The notes: generated by a model not told the origin, from the letters alone. DNA of 64,000 nucleotides from an uncultured Sutterella sp. (GCA_902463725.1 CABQGK010000007.1:1-64000); one strand, 5' to 3'. Numbered from the stretch's first letter, positions 51,120 to 59,880 are shown. Made by a program: numbers and translations.

Positions 51120-51860
51120 ATGCTCAACCAAGCTCACACCATTCTTGTAGTCGACAGTGACGAAGAGTTCTCCACGCTACTCGTCGACTTTCTCGCGCTA
51201 GAGCGTTTTACGCCAAGTCGTGCGCACTCACTTGGTTCAGCCTATCGTCTGCTCGCCCTTGGCAATGTTGAGTGTCTTCTGATCAGTTCGAGCCTACCCG
51301 ATGGGAAAGCACTCGACTGGTTGCAGCAACAACAAGCGCATGGTATGTCTCTTGCTCCCACCGTGCTCATTATTCAAGCTGGCGATGTGGCGCCCACTGA
51401 AGCGCAGAGACAGCAACTGCACATTGAGGCAGTCATTTCTCGTCCCTGCTCCCTGTTGCAACTTTCAAAAACACTCTCTGAGCTACTCAACGAAAACAAT
51501 CAACTTGAACACACGCTTCCAACACTGAGCTTTCATGGACTCGAGATCAATCCGCTCGACAAAACTGTCCACTATAAAGGCAGTCGCGTTGAGCTCACAA
51601 ACTCCGAGTTTTCTATTCTTGAAGTGCTGCTCAGCAAAGCCGATCGCGCTGTCACGAAAGACTATATCTATCAACGCGCCTTCGGTCGCCCTATGCACGT
51701 CAATGAGCGCGTCATCGATGTCCACATCTCTGCGATCCGACACAAGTTGCGCGCTGTCTCCGAAGACCTACGCATCGAAGGTTTGCGACGCATTGGCTAT
51801 ATGTTGTGCTTAAACAGTAGCGTTGAGGGCACGGCGCCGAGCGAAGTTCAAAGCAAATAA
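51120..51860 (+). CDS. OmpR-family regulator with degenerate receiver domain
   Basis: Probable transcription factor for the divergent pump operon. It is 246 aa. The N-terminal receiver fold (about 5-120) keeps the acidic pair (VVDSDEE, Asp12/Asp14), but the phospho-acceptor position holds Ser56 (LLISSSLP). The switch Thr/Ser position holds Gln86 and the conserved Lys is Arg108 (ISRPCS). The C-terminal winged helix (about 130-232) is intact: LTNSEFSILEVLLSKADRAV and DVHISAIRHKLR. No sensor kinase is adjacent. It may therefore act without phosphorylation, through dimerisation or ligand binding. Confidence 0.88.
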   Translation: MLNQAHTILVVDSDEEFSTLLVDFLALERFTPSRAHSLGSAYRLLALGNVECLLISSSLPDGKALDWLQQQQAHGMSLAPTVLIIQAGDVAPTEAQRQQLHIEAVISRPCSLLQLSKTLSELLNENNQLEHTLPTLSFHGLEINPLDKTVHYKGSRVELTNSEFSILEVLLSKADRAVTKDYIYQRAFGRPMHVNERVIDVHISAIRHKLRAVSEDLRIEGLRRIGYMLCLNSSVEGTAPSEVQSK

Positions 51861-51939
51861 CCACTTTCATTTTACCTGCTAAGGCTTAGCGCCAAGCTAA
51901 CTCTCTGTGAGTGCTACTCCCCTTTTGTAGGCAATTGTT

Positions 51940-52022
51940 TCTCTTTGACATCCTCCCCTTGCTAAAGCAAGGGGAGGCTGACTGCGTCTACCGATATTGA
52001 TGACCCGCCTTTGTCAAAGAGA
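51940..52022. repeat. Nested inverted repeat, resembling an IS200/IS605-type end or derived miniature element
   Basis: Outer arms TCTCTTTGACA (51940-51950) and TGTCAAAGAGA (52012-52022) are perfect 11-bp complements. Directly inside the left arm is a second perfect 11-bp hairpin, CCTCCCCTTGC-TAAA-GCAAGGGGAGG (51952-51977). ACATCCTCCCC followed by a GC hairpin recalls ends of IS200/IS605 elements. No transposase gene is present. Confidence 0.6.
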
Positions 52023-52062
52023 GATGGTAAAAATCCTCTGCACCCCTTGAGGGCATTGACAT

Positions 52063-52099
52063 TGAGAAAAATTGCACCATCATATTAGTGTAGGTGCAA
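52063..52099 (-). terminator. Terminator-like hairpin in the 51.9-52.4 kb gap
   Basis: TTGCACC (52072-52078) pairs perfectly with GGTGCAA (52093-52099), and on the minus strand TTTTTCTC follows at once. No certain gene lies upstream of it on that strand: the flavoprotein operon already has a terminator at 52292-52334. It may end an unrecognised short transcript, or be a relic. Confidence 0.5.
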
Positions 52100-52291
52100 A
52101 CCTTTTCCTTCTTGGCTGATTTGCCTCACTTTTGGCTTTTTCCTCAAGTCGTTGACCATTCCCATCCGAGACAACCGCAAAAGGCCAAACACATGACTCA
52201 TCTTGTCAAACGTCGCCCCCTCGTGTGTGCGCTCTCACGATAGGAGACTTACCGATCCTTCCTCTCAGAGCGTGTAGCCCATACTTAGGAA

Positions 52292-52334
52292 GCGCAGACA
52301 AAAACTGCCGTCACACGTTCTCGAGTGACGGCAG
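52292..52334 (-). terminator. Intrinsic terminator of the sensor-regulator-flavoprotein cluster
   Basis: A 10-bp perfect stem, CTGCCGTCAC (52305-52314) with GTGACGGCAG (52325-52334), is followed on the minus strand by TTTTTGTCTG. It lies 72 bp after the flavoprotein stop. Confidence 0.88.
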
Positions 52335-52405
52335 AGCACTTAGCAGAACTAACTAGCTAGAGAAAGAAGGGTAGCACCCAGAGCGCTAGTTCCAAGCAAG
52401 CGTTT

Positions 52406-53911
52406 TTATTTTTTCATGTGAGCGACAATGTCCTCAACAGCCATGCGGCCCGAGTTGATAGCGAAAGACGAAGCCGTACCTTCACCAATCTTGAGGTCGT
52501 ACGTGTCACCATAGACGCCGCCCGCATCATGGCCAATAGCATAAAGGCCAGGGATCGGGTGATCGTGCTTATCAAGAACCTGCAGACCAGCGTTTACCTT
52601 CACGCCATTGAGGCTGGTGAGCGTATTGAGCTTGCCGCGCACAATGTAGAAGGGACCCGTGTCTACCGCACGCAGATAGTACGGATCCTTACCAAACTGC
52701 TCATCACGGCCCTGCTTGGCGTACTTCGTGATGGCGTCCGTGCTTGCCTTCAGAACTTCAGGCACCATACCTGCCTTCTTGGCCACTTCTTCGATCGTGT
52801 TGCCAATAAAGACGTTACCCTTGGCTTCGTTAGCTTTGAGCAACTGATCGAGTTGCGTGGCTGCCTGATGGCGCTGGATGAAATTGCCGCAGGGGTTGGG
52901 ATAGCCCTTACCCTCGGTGGAGAATTCCTTCTTCGTGTTTTCGTCGAAGATAATGTAGGTGTACTCGCCCGTACGAGCAATCGCATTACTTGCCATCGGC
53001 CAATCAATGGTCAGCTCTTCATTGAAGAAACGCTGCCCAGTCGAGTCAACATAGAGCAACCCCTGACGGAAGAGTGCACGCACTTCCTTATTGGGACCAT
53101 TACAAATGGCCTCACCCTCGGCAGGCATAAAGGCACCGTTAATCATCATCGGCCCCATGTTGTCAGGCACAGCGCCCACACTCATGGCCATATTGATGCC
53201 GTCACCCGTACGACCAGGCGCTCCAACCGGCGTCATATCAATACCCGTCGTTTCCTTGACGAGCTTTTCATTAAAGGAGTAACCACCCGTTGCCAGAATC
53301 ACATTCTTGGCATTAATCGTGATGGTATCGCCCGCTTTATTCTTCGCAACCACGCCAACAACCTTGCCGTCCTTGGTCAGAAGCTTTTCAGCAGGCGTCG
53401 ACAGTAGCAACTGCCCACCCTTCTCTTTAAAGATGCTGACCATCTGCTTGGGCAGTGAACCAGCACTCGGATAAATATGCCAAGTTTTGATGTCGTTATT
53501 GCGCCAAGCCGTCTTGACTTCTTTCCAGTGCACGCCATGGTCATACACCCACTGGATCGTTTCAGCAGACTTGTCTACGAAAGCCTTAACAAGCGGCGCG
53601 TTGATACGCCAGTGATGGTAGGCCGCCATACGATTAAAAGCTTCAATCTTTGTGAGCTTAATGCCAGCCTGCTTTTGCATAAAGCTTTCCGCCGCAAACG
53701 AGCCTTCCATGAAGTTACCCGCGCCGCCAGGGAAGGCATTCTTTTCGAGCATCACCGTCTTAAGACCCGCTTCCACAGCGCTCACTGCAGCAACGGTACC
53801 GCCCGCCCCTGCGCCAACAATGACGACATCTGCATTCATGGTCTGGTCTGCAGCATACGCTTGGCTGAAGGCCAGTGTCACAGCAGCGGCTAACAGCACT
53901 TTCTTCATCAT
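52406..53911 (-). CDS. Exported FAD-dependent reductase of the fumarate reductase / flavocytochrome c family
   Basis: Predicted periplasmic flavoprotein that passes electrons to a small organic acceptor. It is 501 aa from the ATG at 53911 (AAGGAGA upstream). A Sec signal peptide (1-21, QAYA-A) is followed by the FAD-binding GxGxxG in IVGAGAGGTVAAVSA (31-45), the family stretch GQRFFNEE (292-299) and a C-terminal FAD-contact region, GLYAIGHDAGG. There is no CxxCH heme site and no FMN-binding domain, so electrons must come from a separate donor. At the positions of the Shewanella Fcc3 residues His365, Arg402, His504 and Arg544 this protein has no matching His or Arg (257-261, 300-304, 427-433, 468-475), so fumarate is unlikely to be the substrate. 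A sensor-regulator pair lies directly upstream. Confidence 0.85.
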   Translation of the reverse strand: MMKKVLLAAAVTLAFSQAYAADQTMNADVVIVGAGAGGTVAAVSAVEAGLKTVMLEKNAFPGGAGNFMEGSFAAESFMQKQAGIKLTKIEAFNRMAAYHHWRINAPLVKAFVDKSAETIQWVYDHGVHWKEVKTAWRNNDIKTWHIYPSAGSLPKQMVSIFKEKGGQLLLSTPAEKLLTKDGKVVGVVAKNKAGDTITINAKNVILATGGYSFNEKLVKETTGIDMTPVGAPGRTGDGINMAMSVGAVPDNMGPMMINGAFMPAEGEAICNGPNKEVRALFRQGLLYVDSTGQRFFNEELTIDWPMASNAIARTGEYTYIIFDENTKKEFSTEGKGYPNPCGNFIQRHQAATQLDQLLKANEAKGNVFIGNTIEEVAKKAGMVPEVLKASTDAITKYAKQGRDEQFGKDPYYLRAVDTGPFYIVRGKLNTLTSLNGVKVNAGLQVLDKHDHPIPGLYAIGHDAGGVYGDTYDLKIGEGTASSFAINSGRMAVEDIVAHMKK

Positions 53912-54008
53912 AAGGTTCTCTCCTTTGGTGGAAATCACGAACATTCCAAGAGCCCGTTGTATTTACTTCTAGGCTCTACTCCAAAGAAGAAGATACCTAC
54001 CTGTTTGC

Positions 54009-54680
54009 TTAAGTAATTGGTCGGAAAGTCAAGTCCGCCGCGTTGCGAGTATTAAGGATTTCCCTAATATGCGGAATCAGAAGCGAGAACTGTTGCACGG
54101 AATGCACGCCCACGCATTTGTAGACATTGGAGCGGTACACCTGAATGGTGCGTTCCGAAAGTCCCATGCGCTCTGCAATCTGTGCGTCATTCATACCCTC
54201 CAACATAAAGCCGAGGACTTTGCGAGGTTGGTCCGAGAGGCGCTCGAGCTCATAGCGCAAGTTGGGCGGTAGCATAACACCTACGCTATCCAAGCGACTA
54301 ATACTACAAACGCGCTCTACCACATCGAGCAACTTATCAGGGTCTACGGGCTTGAGCAGAAAATCCGCCGCACCCGCCTTGAGCGTTTCGATAGCTGTTT
54401 GAATATCCGCATAACTCGTGATAAACACTATCGGCAAGCGACTTCCCACTGAAATCAGCCGCTCTTGCAATTCAGGACCGCTCAAACCGGGAAGTCGCAC
54501 ATCGAGTAGCAGGCACCCTGGGCGGCAACTGTCAAAATCTTTGAGAAAGTCCTGCGCACTGGCATAAGCACTTACCTGCCAGCCCTCACATTCAAGCATT
54601 AGTTTGAGAGACTCTCGTACATCGAGGTCATCATCAACAATGCGAATCAAAGCGGGTTCCAGTGTTTTCTGTTTGCTCAA
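54009..54680 (-). CDS. FixJ/NarL-type response regulator (TtrR-like)
   Basis: Two-component output protein. It is 223 aa. The receiver domain (about 10-125) has the acidic Asp16-18, phospho-acceptor Asp60 in LLLDVRLPG and Lys110 in LLKPVD, all intact. The LuxR-type helix-turn-helix (about 150-210) contains MNDAQIAERMGLSERTIQVY. It starts 4 bp after the kinase stop and precedes the flavoprotein gene by 97 bp. That gap has an AGAGCC/GGCTCT inverted repeat (53949-53977), a possible binding site or mRNA hairpin. Confidence 0.92.
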   Translation of the reverse strand: MSKQKTLEPALIRIVDDDLDVRESLKLMLECEGWQVSAYASAQDFLKDFDSCRPGCLLLDVRLPGLSGPELQERLISVGSRLPIVFITSYADIQTAIETLKAGAADFLLKPVDPDKLLDVVERVCSISRLDSVGVMLPPNLRYELERLSDQPRKVLGFMLEGMNDAQIAERMGLSERTIQVYRSNVYKCVGVHSVQQFSLLIPHIREILNTRNAADLTFRPIT

Positions 54681-54684
54681 GTCA

Positions 54685-56676
54685 TCATCCTCCTGAGGTT
54701 ATTTCTGCTACACGTTTGATGGGCAACTCCATCACCGCACAGGCCCCGCCTCGCTTTCTTGGCGTCAGTGAAAACGTGCCGCCATGCGCCTCTGCAATAG
54801 AATTGATGATAATTAAGCCGAGCCCAATTCCCTCCTCTTTCGAGGTGCTCATCGGCGTCATATGTTCGGCTAGTTTTTCTCGGTCAATCGGCAGCCCACT
54901 GTTTTCACACAACAGTCTCGCGCGTGCTTCGCGCTTAGCGAGCTGAACGAAAATCCTACCAGCAGACCGAGCATCGGCTGCTTCCACAGCGTTCTTAAGG
55001 ATATTGAGAACCGCAAGGCCTAACTCGAGTTCATCGCCTGTCACTGTAATCGGCTCAAGCTTCGTGACGAAATTGACGTCTGTCGGCTTCGAACGCTTAA
55101 GATCGGCGATCGTATTTTCAACGAGCAGATCCAATCTCACCTCTGCTGCTCGATTGGTCGCGCCCTTAGCATAGTCACGCACTTTTTGCAGAATGCGTGC
55201 CGCCTTCTCACCTTGCGAAGCGATAACCTTGAGCGAGCTCATGATCATCTCCTCACGTCCAGCAGGGGCCGCCAACAGCGACTCCAGTGCCTTGACTCGA
55301 TATCGAATGGCTGAAAGGGGCTGCCCCATTTCATGGGCAAAAATCGACGAGAGTTGACTCACCACACCAAGACGCGACATCGCTGCCAGTCGCTCTTCGG
55401 CCTTGATCGCTTTATCTTCGATCATGCGTTGCCGCACGTACGCATCACTAAGTTCACGCGCTCTCGCCTCAGCCAAGCGCTCGACCGAGAGCCAATGCGC
55501 AACCCAAAGTGCAACGATGACTGCGCCAGTTACCACGAACTGCCAGTATGTCTCCCAAATCCTTGATAGCGTCCAGGCTCGCAGATGCTCATATGGCCCC
55601 GCCTTAATCAGTCGGAAGACCTCATTGACACGGTTAAACTCCGTCGCAATACGCCAGCGCATCCCGTTACTCGGGTCTTGCGGCATCATCAGTAACGCAT
55701 TCGCAAGCCGTGTGGTCATATTACTATCCTTCGAGCTCGTCACCACGACCGTCCACCCAGGGAAAAGCTCAGTCGAGCGCAAACAGGCCAGCTGCGTGTC
55801 TTCCTTAAGGGCTGCGGGATGCACCACTAATCTAAATTCGGGTTTCATCCGCATGAGTGCTTCATACTCGCAGATGCGAAAAACCCCGACATCCGCCCGA
55901 TCCTCCATGATGAGTCGCAACACCTCTTCGGGATGGTCATTCGTAAAGAGCTGTTGACGGAAAAAATTGTCAGGATCAAACCCATGCTGCGCGACCTCTC
56001 CAAGTGGAATCTGATAGTTAATGAAGTTGGCCCGACTATTAAAGGCAGCTCGCAAACCCCTCATGTCCTCGAGTTGTTTAACTTGGGGCAAGCGTGAACT
56101 CACCACAAAGAGTGCCGCCGTAAAGCGATTGGGATCCGGAAAGCGCGCTGTCGAGACAGTGGCCAAGGCATAGGCGCCAGAATTCTGTACCTCCACATAC
56201 TGCCCGGCGCTCATCAAGGCAAAATCAATGCGGTGTTCACGCGCCGCACGTCCAAGTTCAGGTAAGGGGTACTCAACAAACTCAAAATGCACATCGGGTA
56301 ATGCGCGTTGCAGATAGCTCTCTAATGGACGACGAAGATCAGTCTCACCTGGCTGATAATTGTTCTTGCCATAGACAAACATGGGCTTGAGAAAGCCAAA
56401 TCGCACTACGTTGGTGGAGGACGATGCTTGCGGCAAAGGTGAGGGCGCTTGCACCTCGGGCACGGTCTCTGTTTCTGAGGTCACTGCAGAATTGGATGGC
56501 TCCGCAAACGAAGACGTGAGATGTGTACTGAGCAAAGCGAATGTCGGCAGAGAAAAAGCCGCCCAAAGCGCCGCACCCAAAAGTAAGCGTACCTTGGCTC
56601 TTGCAAGGTGTTGTGTGCAACGCTTAAATCCGCGTGCAGCCTGCCGGATAACGGCATACCTCCCATCCTCCTCCAT
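54685..56676 (-). CDS. TtrS-like sensor histidine kinase with periplasmic PhnD-type ligand domain
   Basis: Membrane sensor. It is 663 aa from the ATG at 56676, which has AAGGAG five bases upstream. A first membrane helix (about 31-50) is followed by a periplasmic solute-binding-like domain of the PhnD/TtrS type (about 92-335; RFGFLKPMFVYG...SAGQYVEVQ...RADVGVFRICEYE), a second helix (about 378-396), a coiled linker, a HisKA domain with His448 in IFAHEMGQPLSAIRYR, and a HATPase domain with NILKNAVEAAD and GIGLGLIIINSIAEAHGG. The G1 box reads CENSGLPID, without the usual Asp-x-Gly. Tetrathionate is the ligand of classical TtrS, but no ttrABC is nearby, so another ligand is likely. Confidence 0.9.
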   Translation of the reverse strand: MEEDGRYAVIRQAARGFKRCTQHLARAKVRLLLGAALWAAFSLPTFALLSTHLTSSFAEPSNSAVTSETETVPEVQAPSPLPQASSSTNVVRFGFLKPMFVYGKNNYQPGETDLRRPLESYLQRALPDVHFEFVEYPLPELGRAAREHRIDFALMSAGQYVEVQNSGAYALATVSTARFPDPNRFTAALFVVSSRLPQVKQLEDMRGLRAAFNSRANFINYQIPLGEVAQHGFDPDNFFRQQLFTNDHPEEVLRLIMEDRADVGVFRICEYEALMRMKPEFRLVVHPAALKEDTQLACLRSTELFPGWTVVVTSSKDSNMTTRLANALLMMPQDPSNGMRWRIATEFNRVNEVFRLIKAGPYEHLRAWTLSRIWETYWQFVVTGAVIVALWVAHWLSVERLAEARARELSDAYVRQRMIEDKAIKAEERLAAMSRLGVVSQLSSIFAHEMGQPLSAIRYRVKALESLLAAPAGREEMIMSSLKVIASQGEKAARILQKVRDYAKGATNRAAEVRLDLLVENTIADLKRSKPTDVNFVTKLEPITVTGDELELGLAVLNILKNAVEAADARSAGRIFVQLAKREARARLLCENSGLPIDREKLAEHMTPMSTSKEEGIGLGLIIINSIAEAHGGTFSLTPRKRGGACAVMELPIKRVAEITSGG

Positions 56677-56701
56677 GCTCACTCCTTGCTGCTAGCGTCT
56701 A

Positions 56702-57556
56702 TCAGACAACGACGGAGTCATTAAGTCGTGACACCACCTCTTGGTAGAGAGACTCACTGCAGACGCAAAGCGCAGAGAGATCTTTAAGGGGGTTGCCGCC
56801 GGTCAGACTCGTGAGAATACCGCCAGCCCCTTCTACCACTGGCAGAAGCGCAGCAACATCCCAGTAGGAAAGGTCTGGATCAATCATTATGTCCGCCCCT
56901 CCAGTCGCAACCGCGAAATAACCAAAGCAGTCACCCCAGGTACGGTAGAGTTTGGCTCCGTCAATAAGACGTTGCAATCTCTTATCTCCCACCTGTTCGC
57001 TCGTACTCCAGTGCGATGTCATCAGTAGCGTTGCGTCGCTTACTTTGGCTGTGTCTCTGACGTGAACGGGCTGCGAGACAGCCCCATGCGCCGTCAAACG
57101 TGTCAACGTTGCACTGTCACCCGTGCCAATCACCCAGAGACGCGCAGCAGGAAAAGCAACGGCAGAGAGAATGGGGCAAAACTCCGCCTCGGCGCTCTCG
57201 GCATACTCGAGCGCAATGAGTGTTCCAAAATGAAAGGAGTGTGAAATAAAGGCTCGCGTACCATCAATCGGATCAAGAATCCAACGGTAGCGAGGCCAAG
57301 CGCCTGTTGCTGGCTTGATGCCATACTCCTCGCCGTAGACGCCGTGCTCAGGGAAATGTGCCTCAATCCAATCCCGTAAAAGCCGCTCTGTCCCCTTATC
57401 AGCTTGCGTCACAGGCGTTCCGTTGCTCTTATTGTCAACGGTGATGGGGGCGAGGAAATAGGATTCAATATTGGAAAAACTGAGTTTCACCATTTCCTCT
57501 AGGAGAGGGACAAACTGCTCTTTTTGCCCGAGCGTGGGTAGACGGCAGAAGCACAT
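56702..57556 (-). CDS. hisN: Inositol-monophosphatase-family phosphatase, HisN-like histidinol-phosphatase
   Basis: Mg-dependent phosphatase. It is 284 aa from the ATG at 57556 (AAGGAG nine bases upstream); the longer frame starts at a TTG. Metal ligands are visible in GEEYG (about residue 85), ILDPIDGTRAFI and the late YWDVAALLPVVEGAGG. The overall style matches the HisN group of histidinol-phosphatases, but inositol-1-phosphatase or other sugar-phosphate substrates are possible. It lies just upstream of the sensor kinase on the same strand with a 25-bp gap, so it could share a transcript without a functional link. Confidence 0.8.
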   Translation of the reverse strand: MCFCRLPTLGQKEQFVPLLEEMVKLSFSNIESYFLAPITVDNKSNGTPVTQADKGTERLLRDWIEAHFPEHGVYGEEYGIKPATGAWPRYRWILDPIDGTRAFISHSFHFGTLIALEYAESAEAEFCPILSAVAFPAARLWVIGTGDSATLTRLTAHGAVSQPVHVRDTAKVSDATLLMTSHWSTSEQVGDKRLQRLIDGAKLYRTWGDCFGYFAVATGGADIMIDPDLSYWDVAALLPVVEGAGGILTSLTGGNPLKDLSALCVCSESLYQEVVSRLNDSVVV

Positions 57557-57738
57557 TTGGTGGAGCTCCTTTTTCAATAGCACAGTTCTTTAGTTTGCTC
57601 CATTTCTCCTGCCCGCGCAAGCCTGAAACACGGCAATACCAACATAAATCAAGCCCCTCCGCCTTAAATCCTAGGCCGCTTGCCGCGGCGTTAAATTACT
57701 TTCATCGGGTAGAGACCTATAACCATGAGGGAGACTTT

Positions 57739-59787
57739 ATGAGTAACTATCAGACCCAAGACCTTCGTACTGTAGCCCTGGTCGGGCATGGTTCCTGTGG
57801 TAAGACGTCGCTCATCGAAGCGATGCTCTATCGCTCTGGGATGATTCCTGAACTCGGCTCGATTGAGCGCGGTAACACTATGTGCGACAACGACACATTG
57901 GAAAAGCAAGTGCAACACTCAATTCGCTTGGCTGTTGCACATATTGATACCGCCATGCCTGACCTGACACCCGTGCGTATTCATGTACTCGACACCCCGG
58001 GCTACGCCGATTACTTGGGACAAGATCTCTCGGCGCTTGACGCAGTCAAAAGCGTTTGTGCGGTGATTGACGCGACCAAGGGGGTGGAGCTACTAACACG
58101 CCGCATGATGGATGTCGCACGCGAACGCCGCCTCTGTCGAATGATCTGCATCAATAAGTTTGAGGATCCCAATATCGACCTTGTCGCACTACTAGGGCAG
58201 TTGCAAGAAGTTTGGGGCCCAGGTGTATTGCCAATCAATCTACCTGCCAACAACCGCACGCGTGTCATTGACTGCTTCGACCGTGACGAAGGCGATGCAG
58301 ACATTTTGAGCGTGAGTGAAGTGCACCGCGCGTTCATTGAAAAAATCATCGAAGACGATGATGAAGCGCTAGAACGATATTTCGAAGAGGGCAGTGTTGA
58401 CCCACGAAGCCTACACCCGCTCATCACTAAAGCGTTGCGTGAAGGTCGCATTATTCCCGTCTGCTTTGTTTCCGCCAAAAACCTCATTGGTATCCGGGAC
58501 TTTATGAAGGTCATTATCCGTCACTTGCCGAGTCCAGTTGAAGCCAACGATGCACTCTTTATTCAGTCTGACGGTACCCCCTATCCCACAAGTCCTGATA
58601 AGGATCTGCCAGTTATCGCACAGGTCTTCAAGGTCGTCAACGATCCTTACATCGGTAAGATCGGCATTTTCCGCGTCCACCAAGGCACCATCACAAAGGA
58701 CACCACCCTCTATGTCGACGATAGTCGCAAGAGCATCAAGGCGGCACACCCCCTAATTTTGCAGGGAAAAACTACGGCAGAGACAGATCGCCTCAGCCCA
58801 GGTGACATTGGCGCACTTGCTAAGATCGATGAAATCCGCTACGGCTCTGTTTTGCACTCCGAGCCCGAGCTCAATATCAAGATGCGCCCGATCAACTTCC
58901 CCAAGCCCATGTTCGGACTCGCTATCAAACCCGCACGACGCGGTGACGAGGGCCGTCTCAATGAAGTGCTCACGAAGATGCTCTCCGAAGACCCAACGCT
59001 CGAAGTCGACCACGATGCCGTACTCAACGAAACGGTACTTCGCGGCTTAACGGACATGCATGTGCGTTCCGTACTGGATCGTATGAAGGTCGACTTTAAT
59101 TTGGAAGTTGTCACCAGCACACCGAGCATTCCTTATCGTGAGACGATCTCCGCGCCAGCAGAAGGTCACGCTCGGCACAAAAAGCAAACGGGCGGGGCAG
59201 GTCAGTTTGGTGAGGTGTACTTACGAGTTGAGCCGCTTGAACGTGGCAAGGGCTTCGAATTCGTCGATGCTGTCAAGGGAGGCGTCATTCCGTTCAACCT
59301 CATTCCTGCCGTTGAGAAAGGCGTGCGTGAGGTTCTCGCACAAGGTTACCTAGCAGGTTACCCACTGCAGGACTTGCGAGTAACGGTCTACGACGGCAAG
59401 AGTCACCCTGTAGATTCAAAGGAAGTGGCATTCGTTGCTGCCGCTCGCAAAGCCTTCTTGGATGCGCTTAGCAAAGCCAATGCACAAATTCTTGAGCCGA
59501 TTGTCAAGATTGAAGTTGTCGCTCCCAACGACTACTTTGGCGACATAGCTAGCGATCTCGGAGCGCGCCGTGGTCAGCTTTCTGGTAGCGATACGCTCTC
59601 TGGGGGGCTCACCGAAATCCACGCGCTCGTGCCGCTCTCTGAACTTGACGGCTACGCCACGCGACTACATGCCATCACGCAGGGGCAGGGCAGTTGGTCG
59701 ATGGAACTCGACAGCTACCAACCCGCACCGGCTAATAAGCAGGCAGAACTAGCGTCGAAGTACACCCGTCAAGCCGAAGAAGACTAA
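57739..59787 (+). CDS. EF-G-like translation GTPase paralogue
   Basis: Elongation-factor-G family protein, 682 aa from the ATG at 57739 (GGGAG upstream; the open frame to 57595 is not credible). All five EF-G domains appear present, with KQTGGAGQFGEVYLRVEP in domain IV. The G motifs deviate from canonical EF-G: P-loop GHGSCGKT (16-23), DTPGYADY with Tyr89 where EF-G has the catalytic His, and NKFED instead of NKMD at 139. This matches the second EF-G-like subfamily (FusA2-type) rather than the main translocase. It is monocistronic with a strong terminator. Confidence 0.9.
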   Translation: MSNYQTQDLRTVALVGHGSCGKTSLIEAMLYRSGMIPELGSIERGNTMCDNDTLEKQVQHSIRLAVAHIDTAMPDLTPVRIHVLDTPGYADYLGQDLSALDAVKSVCAVIDATKGVELLTRRMMDVARERRLCRMICINKFEDPNIDLVALLGQLQEVWGPGVLPINLPANNRTRVIDCFDRDEGDADILSVSEVHRAFIEKIIEDDDEALERYFEEGSVDPRSLHPLITKALREGRIIPVCFVSAKNLIGIRDFMKVIIRHLPSPVEANDALFIQSDGTPYPTSPDKDLPVIAQVFKVVNDPYIGKIGIFRVHQGTITKDTTLYVDDSRKSIKAAHPLILQGKTTAETDRLSPGDIGALAKIDEIRYGSVLHSEPELNIKMRPINFPKPMFGLAIKPARRGDEGRLNEVLTKMLSEDPTLEVDHDAVLNETVLRGLTDMHVRSVLDRMKVDFNLEVVTSTPSIPYRETISAPAEGHARHKKQTGGAGQFGEVYLRVEPLERGKGFEFVDAVKGGVIPFNLIPAVEKGVREVLAQGYLAGYPLQDLRVTVYDGKSHPVDSKEVAFVAAARKAFLDALSKANAQILEPIVKIEVVAPNDYFGDIASDLGARRGQLSGSDTLSGGLTEIHALVPLSELDGYATRLHAITQGQGSWSMELDSYQPAPANKQAELASKYTRQAEED

Positions 59788-59880
59788 GGAGCATCTTTCT
59801 CCCTCCCTTCTGCTGTTAAAGGCTACGCTCATCGGCATCAGGCTCTAGAGCAACTTTAGCCAAGCGGAAGGCGTTTCAAA

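Noticed and set aside
52085..52201. Minus-strand frame encoding a basic 38-residue peptide
   Set aside because: No ribosome site, no recognised family, and the stop lies in a hairpin loop. It is mentioned only as part of the unexplained interval.
51861..52405. IS200/IS605 transposase gene beside the nested inverted repeat
   Set aside because: No frame in the gap encodes a Y1 transposase or TnpB-like protein. Only the end-like hairpin is present.
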